Made by a program: the position numbers and the translations under genes. 64,000 bases of DNA from contig JAJPHR010000076.1 of the NCBI GenBank assembly GCA_021325145.1, forward strand, positions 1 to 64,000, in the 5' to 3' direction. The notes below the pieces were generated by a model. That model saw nothing but the letters and a program-made list of their open reading frames with translations. It was not told the origin of the DNA and ran no database searches. The DNA comes from Verrucomicrobiota bacterium (GTDB taxonomy: Bacteria > Verrucomicrobiota > Verrucomicrobiia > Limisphaerales > Pedosphaeraceae). This document shows, piece after piece, positions 53,981 through 61,954 of this stretch (its first letter is position 1; each line of letters opens with the position of its first letter).

Positions 53981-56026
53981 ATGTGGATACACGGATCATT
54001 GACTCGCTTCGCGGTCGTACTCCTGTTCAGTTCAACACCCCTTCTGGCTCAAACGCTCTCCCGCGAACAATGGGGAGCGCCTATGGTATCGGTTTCGCGC
54101 GCCAATCGGGAATGGACCATCGCGGGCAGGAAGAACAAAATCACCATCACGGAATCCAACCTCGCCGTTCATATCCAGGCTGGTTCGGCCAATTGGAACC
54201 TTGCGCCCTCCGGTTCCAAAGATTTGCTGGTTCAATCTGACGGCGTGGAATCTTATGTCCGTTTGGCGGATGCCAGGGAAATCGAGGTTGTTCCTTACGA
54301 TACCGGCTTTAAGACCGGGGTGAAAATGACGCTCACGCAGTGGGGCGATCAAAAACCGGCGGGTCTCGTTCTGTATCTGACAGTTTGTCTCGAAGGGCGC
54401 GATGAAGAATTGGTCTTCGACGCCTCGGCCGAGGAACACTCTGTGATCGCCCGCCAACTGGACTGGCCCGCGGCCTTGGACGCGCGTGACGTGGACTTCA
54501 CGCTGCTGAGCAACGGTCGTGGCAATCTCCTCCCGCGCGACTGGCCCAGGGAGTACTTCCCCATCCGCAGCATCAAGGACGGAAAAGTTTCCACCAACGA
54601 CCATAGCGTTCTCCAGAGCCACGTCATCGAATCGTGGTCGATGTCGTGGTGGGGATTCCAAAAAGGCAAATCCGCGATGATGGTGATCTCGGAAACGCCG
54701 GATGACGCCGCTTACCAGTTTGAACATCCCGCTGGCGGCCCGACCGTCATCGGCCCCCGCTGGCTCGCGTCGCTGGGGCGTTTCCGTTATCCCCGCAGCG
54801 CCCGGATGTGCTTCTTCGAGGACGGCAATTACGTGACGCTGGCCAAGCGCTATCGGCGTTACGCCATGGACACGGGCCTGTTCGTATCGCTCAAGGAAAA
54901 GATCGCGCGCACGCCCGTGCTCGCCGATCTCATCGGCACGCCGCAGACGCGCGTTGGGATCCTGCACAACATGAAACCGGAAAGCGACCGCTACGATCCC
55001 ACGAATCACTATAACGTGACCACGTTCGACGAGCGGGCCAATCAGCTAAAGCTATTAAAGGCGAACGGGGTTGAGCGCACGCTCGTTTTCGTGTCCGGCT
55101 GGCCCCATCTCGGCTATGACCGTCAGCATCCGGACCCGTTGCCGCCGTCGGACGACGGCGGCGGATGGGCAGGCATGAAACGCCTGGCCGACACCTGCCA
55201 AGCGCTTGGTTATCCCTTCATTTTTCACGATCAGTACCGCGATTATTACGTCGATGCTCCCTCGTACGATCCCAGGTTTGCGATTCACGAGGAGGATGAA
55301 TCGCTCCCGGCCAAAGCCTTTGCCGGGTCACGTTTCGGGGACACCAAGGAAGGGCAGATTCCCTTCATGAGCCACTGGGATGGGGGCAAACAAACATACC
55401 TGAACGCCCGCTTTCAGCCCGGCCACCTGCGGAAGAACTACCAGTTGTTCTTCGAGCACGGCATCCATCCCCAAGGCATCTACATTGACGTAATTGGCTA
55501 CGTTCCACCGGACGAGGATTTCAATCCCGAGCATCCCACGACCCGCACCGAAGCGATGCGGGCCCAGGCTGAGTTGCTGACCTGGTCGCGCCACAACCTT
55601 GGATTTACCGCCACGGAAGCCGGCTCCGATTGGGTCATTCCCTATGTGGATTGTGTGAATCAGTCCGGTGGCGTCGGCAAGTGCATTTCGGTGCCTTTGT
55701 ATAACCTGGTTTATCATGACGCAGTCCTCATCTCGTTCGGCGAAGCTCGCAATGGCGGCCGGAAGAATCTTTTGCTGGGAATTCTGTGTGGCGGCGTGCC
55801 CGAATTGCCGGTCACAACGCGGGCGGGCAAGGACGACAAATCACTCGAGTTGATCAAACCAATGGCCGCCCTGCACAAACGCGTGGCACTTTTAGAAATG
55901 ACCAATCACGAATTCCTCGACAAGGACCGCCGCCAGGAACGTTCCACCTTCGCGGACGGCACCACCGTGACGGTGAATTGGGATGAGGAGACGGTGAAGA
56001 TCAGCCCGGAGGTAAAGGTGGAGTGA
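53981..56026 (+). CDS. Secreted DUF5696-like glycoside-hydrolase-type protein
   Basis: 681 residues. The leader WIHGSLTRFAVVLLFSSTPL is followed by a beta-rich N-terminal domain (residues 25-310), then a barrel-like part with ERTLVFVSGWPHLGYDRQHP, FIFHDQYRDYYVDAPSY, LFFEHGIHPQGIYIDVIGYV and FTATEAGSDWVIPYVDC. The Asp in IYIDVIGY and the Glu in TATEAGSDW sit where barrel hydrolases keep catalytic acids. I associate this layout with DUF5696 proteins, but no activity can be assigned. It begins about 190 bp from the divergent methylase gene; a family D inverted repeat follows its stop. Confidence 0.85.
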   Translation: MWIHGSLTRFAVVLLFSSTPLLAQTLSREQWGAPMVSVSRANREWTIAGRKNKITITESNLAVHIQAGSANWNLAPSGSKDLLVQSDGVESYVRLADAREIEVVPYDTGFKTGVKMTLTQWGDQKPAGLVLYLTVCLEGRDEELVFDASAEEHSVIARQLDWPAALDARDVDFTLLSNGRGNLLPRDWPREYFPIRSIKDGKVSTNDHSVLQSHVIESWSMSWWGFQKGKSAMMVISETPDDAAYQFEHPAGGPTVIGPRWLASLGRFRYPRSARMCFFEDGNYVTLAKRYRRYAMDTGLFVSLKEKIARTPVLADLIGTPQTRVGILHNMKPESDRYDPTNHYNVTTFDERANQLKLLKANGVERTLVFVSGWPHLGYDRQHPDPLPPSDDGGGWAGMKRLADTCQALGYPFIFHDQYRDYYVDAPSYDPRFAIHEEDESLPAKAFAGSRFGDTKEGQIPFMSHWDGGKQTYLNARFQPGHLRKNYQLFFEHGIHPQGIYIDVIGYVPPDEDFNPEHPTTRTEAMRAQAELLTWSRHNLGFTATEAGSDWVIPYVDCVNQSGGVGKCISVPLYNLVYHDAVLISFGEARNGGRKNLLLGILCGGVPELPVTTRAGKDDKSLELIKPMAALHKRVALLEMTNHEFLDKDRRQERSTFADGTTVTVNWDEETVKISPEVKVE

Positions 56027-56033
56027 TGTGAAG

Positions 56034-56136
56034 CAAACACCAACAACCAAGCGCCAAGCTCCAGAAAAAACGCCAAGCTCCAAACTGGAGCATCACAGAT
56101 GAGTTGCCTATTGTTGGCGCCTGGTTGTTGGTGTTT
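56034..56136. repeat. Inverted dispersed repeat, family D, copy 2 (between convergent genes)
   Basis: Outer arms AAACACCAACAACCAAGCGC (from 56035) and GCGCCTGGTTGTTGGTGTTT (to 56136) match at all but one position; an inner AAGCTCCAG/CTGGAGC pairing adds to the stem. It exactly fills the gap between two convergent stop codons and may act as a bidirectional transcription barrier. Confidence 0.85.
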
Positions 56137-56137
56137 C

Positions 56138-57397
56138 CTACCCACCTCGCTTTTTGATAAGGCAAAACGGAACCAGTCCCAACAACAGCGCTCCACTGAT
56201 TGCCCAGATGCCGGCATTCGGAACTCTGGGAAGTAAAGAAAGCGCGCTCACACCGATAGCGGGCCCAGTGAACACGCCGAGACCGATGGCTGCTTCATGG
56301 ATACCACCCCGCTTGCCGGTGGATTCGCCCACATCCATGGAGTAGAACAACGACGAGTAATAGATCAACCCCACAGCCAGGCCAAAGATAACTTCCGCCA
56401 CGATCAACAGCCAAACATGTGGGCTCAGGAGCATGAGCGTGAAACTGACTGCCAGCGCAATGAAGGCGCTCAGCAGCCAGCGAAAGCGATAGTGCCAGCC
56501 TGGCCACAGAAAAAACCAGACGAACGCCCCAAGCCGCACCCAGAACCATACGGAACCCACCAAACCGGCCTGGGCATCGTCCAGCTTAAGATTCGCCGCG
56601 AGTTTCGGCATGATGGGCAAAACACCATTGATGGCCATGTACGCGAAAGGATTGGCCAGCCACGCCAAATACAAAAAGGTCCTGGCCCTGGCAATGGGCC
56701 GCGGGTTCAACGGCGGAACGGTTTCGATTCCGCGACTGGCGATAGTTGGTGTGTCTTCCGCCGCGCCGGTTTTCGCCACCCGGGCCAGAAGCAAAACTTG
56801 TATTACGTGCAACCCGGCCGGCAGCCAAAAGAGCGTTTCGCCGCCGAAGTGTTGCACCAAGGCTCCGCCGCTCAAGTTGGCCGTGGCTGCGCCGCAGGCC
56901 CAAACCATGTTGTAAATGCCCGCCGTGCGCGGCATTCCCGACGGTGGCTGTCCTCGACTCAGCAACGCTTGCAATGTGGGCCACGTCAAACACATGCTCA
57001 CCGTCCAAAGCACGAGACAGCCAACCTGCGCGGCCAGCGCTCCGTGCGAATAACCCAGTGCCCGTGGAATCAGCGCCGCGGCAAATAGCGCCACCGCCAT
57101 GCCCGAAAAACCCAGTCGCAAAGAAAAGTGATACCCATGCCGGTGCGCAAACCGGCCGGCATTCCACGCGGAGAACATATAAATGCACCCGTGAGTCGCG
57201 GTGAGCATCAGGTTATTGCGGTTGCCAAATCCGAAATGGTCCCGCATGTAGAAGAACAGGTAGTTGAAGTAATAAGCTGTCGCCATGGAATTGACGGCTT
57301 CCAGCAGGAAGTAAAGCTTCCTCAAACTACGTGCTGGTCTCGCGGTCAGACCGGGGGGACGGCCCGGGACGGCCTCAGGATGTGCGGCGACTTCCAC
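56138..57397 (-). CDS. MFS transporter
   Basis: 419 residues and about twelve membrane helices, starting LRKLYFLLEAVNSMATAYYF NYLFFYMRDHFGF. An MFS-like cytoplasmic loop appears as WNAGRFAHRHGYHFSLRLGF. The second half begins near residue 240 (ARTFLYLAWLANPFAYMAIN). The substrate is unknown. The GTG start lies three bases after the stop of the NUDIX gene, so the two are co-translated. The first 25 residues are Pro/Arg-rich; an internal start is possible. Confidence 0.9.
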   Translation of the reverse strand: MEVAAHPEAVPGRPPGLTARPARSLRKLYFLLEAVNSMATAYYFNYLFFYMRDHFGFGNRNNLMLTATHGCIYMFSAWNAGRFAHRHGYHFSLRLGFSGMAVALFAAALIPRALGYSHGALAAQVGCLVLWTVSMCLTWPTLQALLSRGQPPSGMPRTAGIYNMVWACGAATANLSGGALVQHFGGETLFWLPAGLHVIQVLLLARVAKTGAAEDTPTIASRGIETVPPLNPRPIARARTFLYLAWLANPFAYMAINGVLPIMPKLAANLKLDDAQAGLVGSVWFWVRLGAFVWFFLWPGWHYRFRWLLSAFIALAVSFTLMLLSPHVWLLIVAEVIFGLAVGLIYYSSLFYSMDVGESTGKRGGIHEAAIGLGVFTGPAIGVSALSLLPRVPNAGIWAISGALLLGLVPFCLIKKRGG

Positions 57398-57400
57398 CGC

Positions 57401-57859
57401 TTACGCTCCAATTTCCTCGATGGCCTTGCGGCAGTACCATTTCACCGCGCTGGACATGGGCGGCTGCAACTCATCGAGGTCCGTTGCGGAGCACCAGCGT
57501 ATGTCGTGGTGTTCGGCCTGCGCCAGGGAGACTGAACCGTTTCGCGGTCGCGCCCAATAAAGCATCCCAATGTGCTCGTGCGTTTCCGTGATGCGATGGA
57601 TGTCGAGAAACCGCGGCGCTATTAATGCTCGCGTGCCCGGTTCGGTGGTGGGCGGTCGCTCACCAACCAGTTCCACCTCCAGGCCGCTCTCCTCGCGGGC
57701 CTCGCGCAAGGCGGCCACCTCGGGGTCCTCATCGAGTTCGATGTGCCCGCCCAGCGGAAGCCATTTGTCCAGCTTGCGATGATGGATCAAAAGAATCCTG
57801 CGCTCGCGAACGACAAAAATCGCGACCGTGAAATCGATCTTCTCATGGATATGCGCCAT
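57401..57859 (-). CDS. NUDIX hydrolase
   Basis: 152 residues. The Nudix box GGHIELDEDPEVAALREARE ESGLEVE is complete (G-x5-E-x7-R-E-x2-E-E-x-G pattern) and holds the catalytic metal site. It hydrolyses a nucleoside diphosphate linked to another moiety; the exact substrate cannot be told. First gene of a two-gene operon with the MFS transporter. Confidence 0.94.
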   Translation of the reverse strand: MAHIHEKIDFTVAIFVVRERRILLIHHRKLDKWLPLGGHIELDEDPEVAALREAREESGLEVELVGERPPTTEPGTRALIAPRFLDIHRITETHEHIGMLYWARPRNGSVSLAQAEHHDIRWCSATDLDELQPPMSSAVKWYCRKAIEEIGA

Positions 57860-57919
57860 ACCTGATGGATGTTGGCGGGCGGGGAGTCAGGCGTCAAAAC
57901 TTTTACAGAAAATGATGTG

Positions 57920-58045
57920 GAAAACTCCAACAACCAGGCGCCAAGCTCCAGAAAAACTCCAAATGCCAACTCCACTTACCGGCTCGGCTTCCCGTTTGCT
58001 CCTTGATGCTTAGTCCTATTTGGAGCTTCTCTGGCTTCGGCCTCC
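57920..58045. repeat. Inverted dispersed repeat, family D, copy 3 (imperfect)
   Basis: CTCCAACAACCAGGCGCCAA and GCTCCAGAAAAACTCCAAAT at 57925-57964 pair imperfectly with ATTTGGAGCTTCTCTGGCTT at 58018-58037. It lies between the NUDIX gene and the stop of the FmdB gene on the same strand. Confidence 0.7.
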
Positions 58046-58046
58046 A

Positions 58047-58565
58047 TCAGTAATCATATAGCCCGCTATCATGCGCATACCCGCCGCCCCCTCCACCGCT
58101 CGCCGCACCGCCTTCTTCACCCATGAAATCTCCCAGAACGTCGCCCATGTCGGCTTCGATTTTCTCCGGATCTTCGCCTGCTTCGAGGCGTTTGATGGCA
58201 ATATCCATTTCCTTGGGCATGGTGCCTGGCGGCATCAGGTCCTTCATTTTGCGCATCATATGCGCCATGTGTTTGGGGTTGTTTTCGTCCAGATGCTCCA
58301 TGTCACGCTCCATCTCGTTCATGGCGCGCATCATTCGCGGGTCATCCAAGTCAGGCATCGGTCCCGCGTCTCCGCCAGCTTCGGCGGCAGCCGCTGCCGG
58401 CGCTGAGTCCTTCAATCCGCGCGGCATGGCGAAGTTGCTCATTTGCTTCGTCATTTTCTTGTTGCCGCATTTCGGGCAGGTCGGCAAGTGCTTGGGACTG
58501 ACCCGCCGGGACAGGAAATTAAAAACGACCCGGCACTTCGGACAGGCAAATTCGTAAATCGGCAT
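58047..58565 (-). CDS. FmdB-family zinc-ribbon protein
   Basis: 172 residues. The N-terminal zinc ribbon is MPIYEFACPKCRVVFNFLSR with the second knuckle CPKCGNKKM, giving Cys-x2-Cys pairs about 20 residues apart. A charged Met/Glu/Lys-rich helical region follows (MMRAMNEMERDMEHLDENNP), then GEDPEKIEADMGDVLGDFMG and a Gly-rich tail ending HDSGLYDY. The family is widespread and its role is unknown, probably regulatory or in metal handling. The frame is open upstream to 58856, but the MPIYEF start at 58565 is characteristic. It diverges from the giant BNR-repeat gene. Confidence 0.9.
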   Translation of the reverse strand: MPIYEFACPKCRVVFNFLSRRVSPKHLPTCPKCGNKKMTKQMSNFAMPRGLKDSAPAAAAAEAGGDAGPMPDLDDPRMMRAMNEMERDMEHLDENNPKHMAHMMRKMKDLMPPGTMPKEMDIAIKRLEAGEDPEKIEADMGDVLGDFMGEEGGAASGGGGGGYAHDSGLYDY

Positions 58566-58779
58566 AGCGCGAAAAGATTGCATGCCGGCGGGAATTTGTA
58601 AACTTTGGGATGACTTTGGCGGGCCACAGAGTTCGCGGTGGAACGACCTTGCATCCTCCCGCGCCCCGGCGTTAGAATTCTTGACCATACGGGCAACAAT
58701 ATGTCGGGGGCGGTGGATCGCCTCAGCCCATGTCGGCAGTGAGTTGATAATCAGAAAGATCCTGAACCACACCACGCTT

Positions 58780-61700
58780 GTGCCAACCAACAAAATCACA
58801 CGGCTGCAATTCGTCGGGGCGATCCTGCTCCTGCTCTCGCTCACGTCAATCTCCAACGCCCATCCCTATGCTTCGGGCATTACGAACGCCACCGGCACGA
58901 TTTCCTTCATTTTGAACGAGAGCGCGGATGACGTCAGGGTTGCGTTCGACAACGGCAGTATTACGAATGACCTCGGCCCGCTTACCAAGGGGCTGAATAA
59001 TTTCGCCCTGCTCACGCACACCAACTTCTCGATCATCGTGCAGAAATCCGGCAACAGCTTGCCGACGCAAATCAGCGTTGATGGCAGTGCCACCCTGCAG
59101 TTTCCAAACCCACGCGGTGTGGCGGTCAATGCGAACCCCAAGTCCCGCTTTTTTGGCCGTATCTATGCGGACAATTCCACTCCTGGCAACTCTGGCTCAG
59201 CCACCAAAGGCCGTGGAGTTTACGTCATGAACGCCGATGCTTCCGATGCGCTTGGCAAAGGCACCAATGCGGCCGGCGCTGTGTTCGTTATCGATGCCAA
59301 CAGCCCATATCGCGTCGGGGTCGGCCCGGATGATCGGGTCTATGTCGGTGATTTCTCCGCCAGCGGTTCCACCATTTGGGCTTTTGATCCCGACTTCAAA
59401 ATTTCCACCAACCAACTGCTGGCCGTCAAAGGCGACAGCGGGATCACGGCAGGCTATCACGGCCGAATCTCGAGCGCTCCGTGTGTCCTGGGTTCGCTCA
59501 GCAATAATCTCGTTATCTACGACGCCGACGGCGGTTTGCCGCCGCAATACAACAGCATCAAACAGTACAATATCGGCGGGGCTGCGCTGCCGTATTCGAA
59601 TGGACCGGTTCAGTTGGGCTGCATCGGTCTTTGCACGATTTCGAACCTGAATACGGACCTGGCCCGGGGCGCGGACGGCAAACTCTTCGGCAATATCAAC
59701 CGGGTCAACTATGGCGCGCCCAATCTCTCGGTGTTTGATACCAATGGCACGACGGTGCTGTGGGATTCCCTGACCGCCGCCGGTGGTGTCATCAACGTGG
59801 GACCAGATCTGCTCTTCGACGCCCGCTCGGTCAGCATCTCCCCTGATGATGCCTACGTCGCCGTGATGCACACGGATAATCATATCTCGGTCCTGCGGCT
59901 CACCAACGGTGTGCCGGACGCCAGCAGCCTCTTCGTAATCACCAATCTTTCCGCCACCACCGTTGGCCGTTCGATCGCCTGGGATGCCGCCGATAACATT
60001 TATGCGATCAGTTCCGGCCAGGGGCTTCTCCGCCTCTATTCGCTGGGCCTCACCACCACCGCCATTACGAGGAACGATGCCTCGGGCACCAACGGTTCTT
60101 TCCAACTCATCCTTGGCCCTTCGCCGCCTGCGGTCTGGGTCCAGCCGCAAAGCACTTCCGGCGTGCGCGGATCGGCGGCGTCGTTTTCCTTGTTTGCTCT
60201 GGGAAGTTCCCCCTTCGGTTATCAATGGCAATTCAACGGGACGAACCTTTCAGATAATGCCCGCATTTCTGATTCGCAGGGAGCCGCTTTAAATTTTTCC
60301 AGCCTTGCCTTCAGTGACGCGGGCGCTTACCGCGTCATCGTCAGCAACAGCGCCGGCGTGGTCACCAGCATTGTCGCCAGCCTGACTGTCCTCACGGATT
60401 CGGTGCCGGTCTGGACTCAATTTCCCAACACACCCGGGCCAGGCAATATTCGCCACGACGACATTTATTTCACCGACCCCACCAACGGCTGGGCTTCCCA
60501 AAATAACAGCATCTATCGCACGACCAACGGCGGCGCGAGTTGGACAACCAATCTCAATCTGCTCGGCACTCATTTCCGTTCCGTCGCTTTCGCCACACCC
60601 ATGGTGGGTTTTGCTGGCAACCTTGGCGTCGGCTCCTATGACGGTGGAGTGACCGATACGAACGTGCTGTATCGTTCCATCGATGGCGGCGTCACTTGGT
60701 CCAATGTGCCGGGATTTGCCGAGGCGGGCATGAAGGGCCTGTGCGTGATTGACGTTCTGGATTCCCAGCATATCTACGGCGCGGGCCGCGTGCGTGGACC
60801 GGCCTTTTTTATCAAGAGCGCGAATGGCGGGAGCACCTGGAGCATCGTCAACCTCACCGCCGCCGGCATCATGAATGGCATCATGGATGTCTATTTCAAG
60901 GACGCGAACAATGGTTGGGTCGCTGGCATGGACACCAACACCTATAACACCTCGTGTTCGCCGCAGTACTTTGGCCGCATCGCCCGCACCATCGATGGCG
61001 GGAACACCTGGACTCCGGTTGTCACGACGCCCATCCCTTGCTCCTACTTCTGGAAAATGTCGTGGCCTTCCACCAACATCGGTTACTGCGCCCTGCAACA
61101 AAACGCGTCGTTCGACAATATCGTCTTCTACAAGACCGTCGATGGCGGCAACAACTGGGTGTCGAACGCCGTCCCGCTGACTTCCGTTGGCCTCACCACA
61201 TCGCAATTCTATTTGCAGGGCCTCGGCTTCGTCAGCACGAACGAAGGCTGGATCGGCGGCGCTTCCGGCATCGCAGTGTTGAACACATTTCTCCATACCA
61301 TCGACGGCGGGGCGACCTGGTCGCCTGTCGGCTATAGCGACACGTCGTTTATCAATCGCATCCGTTTCCTGAATCCGACGCTTGGCTTCGCCTCCGGCGG
61401 GAACCTGCACATATTCAGCGCTCCACTCGTCATTACCAACCAACCCCAAAGCCAGGTCGTCGTGGGCGGCACGAACGTCACGCTGGCGGTGGCAACAGCC
61501 GGCACCGGCCCGATTGGGTATCAATGGCAAAAGAACGGGACCAACCGCGCCGGGGCGACCACTTCCAGCCTGACTCTGCCGGCGGTAACTCGCATCGACG
61601 GCGGAACCTACAGCGTGACTGTCACGAATCAATTGGCGAATCTCCGAAGCAGCAACGCCGTCATTCGAGTGATCGTCGCCGAGCGCTTGAGCCAGCCCGT

Positions 61701-61920
61701 GCTTCTGCCCGGCGGCCAGCTGCAATTGCTGTTCAACGACGCGGACGGCGGCGCGCTCCTGACCACCAACGACCTCGCCACCTTCGATGTCCTCGCCAGC
61801 ACCAACCTTGCGGACTGGACCGTTCTCACCAACGCTCTCTCCATCACCAACGGCTACATTCTCTTCCAGGACACCAGCACCAATTTCCCCGCGCGGTACT
61901 ATCGTGTTCGTGAGCATTGA
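58780..61920 (+). CDS. Secreted YCF48/BNR-repeat protein with Ig-like domains
   Basis: 1,046 residues. Leader RLQFVGAILLLLSLTSISNA. Region 1 is a propeller-like domain with PRGVAVNANPKSRFFGRIYA and VGPDDRVYVGDFSASGSTIW. An Ig-like domain follows (PFGYQWQFNGTNLSDNARIS). A second propeller of about six BNR/YCF48-type repeats comes next (YRTTNGGASWTTN, YRSIDGGVTWSNV, IKSANGGSTWSIV, ARTIDGGNTWTPV, YKTVDGGNNWVSN, LHTIDGGATWSPV). A second Ig-like domain and a beta-rich C-terminus end the protein. It is probably surface exposed and carbohydrate-binding. The start is uncertain: GTG 58780 gives a normal leader, but the frame is open to 58582. Confidence 0.85.
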   Translation: MPTNKITRLQFVGAILLLLSLTSISNAHPYASGITNATGTISFILNESADDVRVAFDNGSITNDLGPLTKGLNNFALLTHTNFSIIVQKSGNSLPTQISVDGSATLQFPNPRGVAVNANPKSRFFGRIYADNSTPGNSGSATKGRGVYVMNADASDALGKGTNAAGAVFVIDANSPYRVGVGPDDRVYVGDFSASGSTIWAFDPDFKISTNQLLAVKGDSGITAGYHGRISSAPCVLGSLSNNLVIYDADGGLPPQYNSIKQYNIGGAALPYSNGPVQLGCIGLCTISNLNTDLARGADGKLFGNINRVNYGAPNLSVFDTNGTTVLWDSLTAAGGVINVGPDLLFDARSVSISPDDAYVAVMHTDNHISVLRLTNGVPDASSLFVITNLSATTVGRSIAWDAADNIYAISSGQGLLRLYSLGLTTTAITRNDASGTNGSFQLILGPSPPAVWVQPQSTSGVRGSAASFSLFALGSSPFGYQWQFNGTNLSDNARISDSQGAALNFSSLAFSDAGAYRVIVSNSAGVVTSIVASLTVLTDSVPVWTQFPNTPGPGNIRHDDIYFTDPTNGWASQNNSIYRTTNGGASWTTNLNLLGTHFRSVAFATPMVGFAGNLGVGSYDGGVTDTNVLYRSIDGGVTWSNVPGFAEAGMKGLCVIDVLDSQHIYGAGRVRGPAFFIKSANGGSTWSIVNLTAAGIMNGIMDVYFKDANNGWVAGMDTNTYNTSCSPQYFGRIARTIDGGNTWTPVVTTPIPCSYFWKMSWPSTNIGYCALQQNASFDNIVFYKTVDGGNNWVSNAVPLTSVGLTTSQFYLQGLGFVSTNEGWIGGASGIAVLNTFLHTIDGGATWSPVGYSDTSFINRIRFLNPTLGFASGGNLHIFSAPLVITNQPQSQVVVGGTNVTLAVATAGTGPIGYQWQKNGTNRAGATTSSLTLPAVTRIDGGTYSVTVTNQLANLRSSNAVIRVIVAERLSQPVLLPGGQLQLLFNDADGGALLTTNDLATFDVLASTNLADWTVLTNALSITNGYILFQDTSTNFPARYYRVREH

Positions 61921-61954
61921 TTCAATTGACCAGGCGTCGCTGCTGTTTGGGCGC

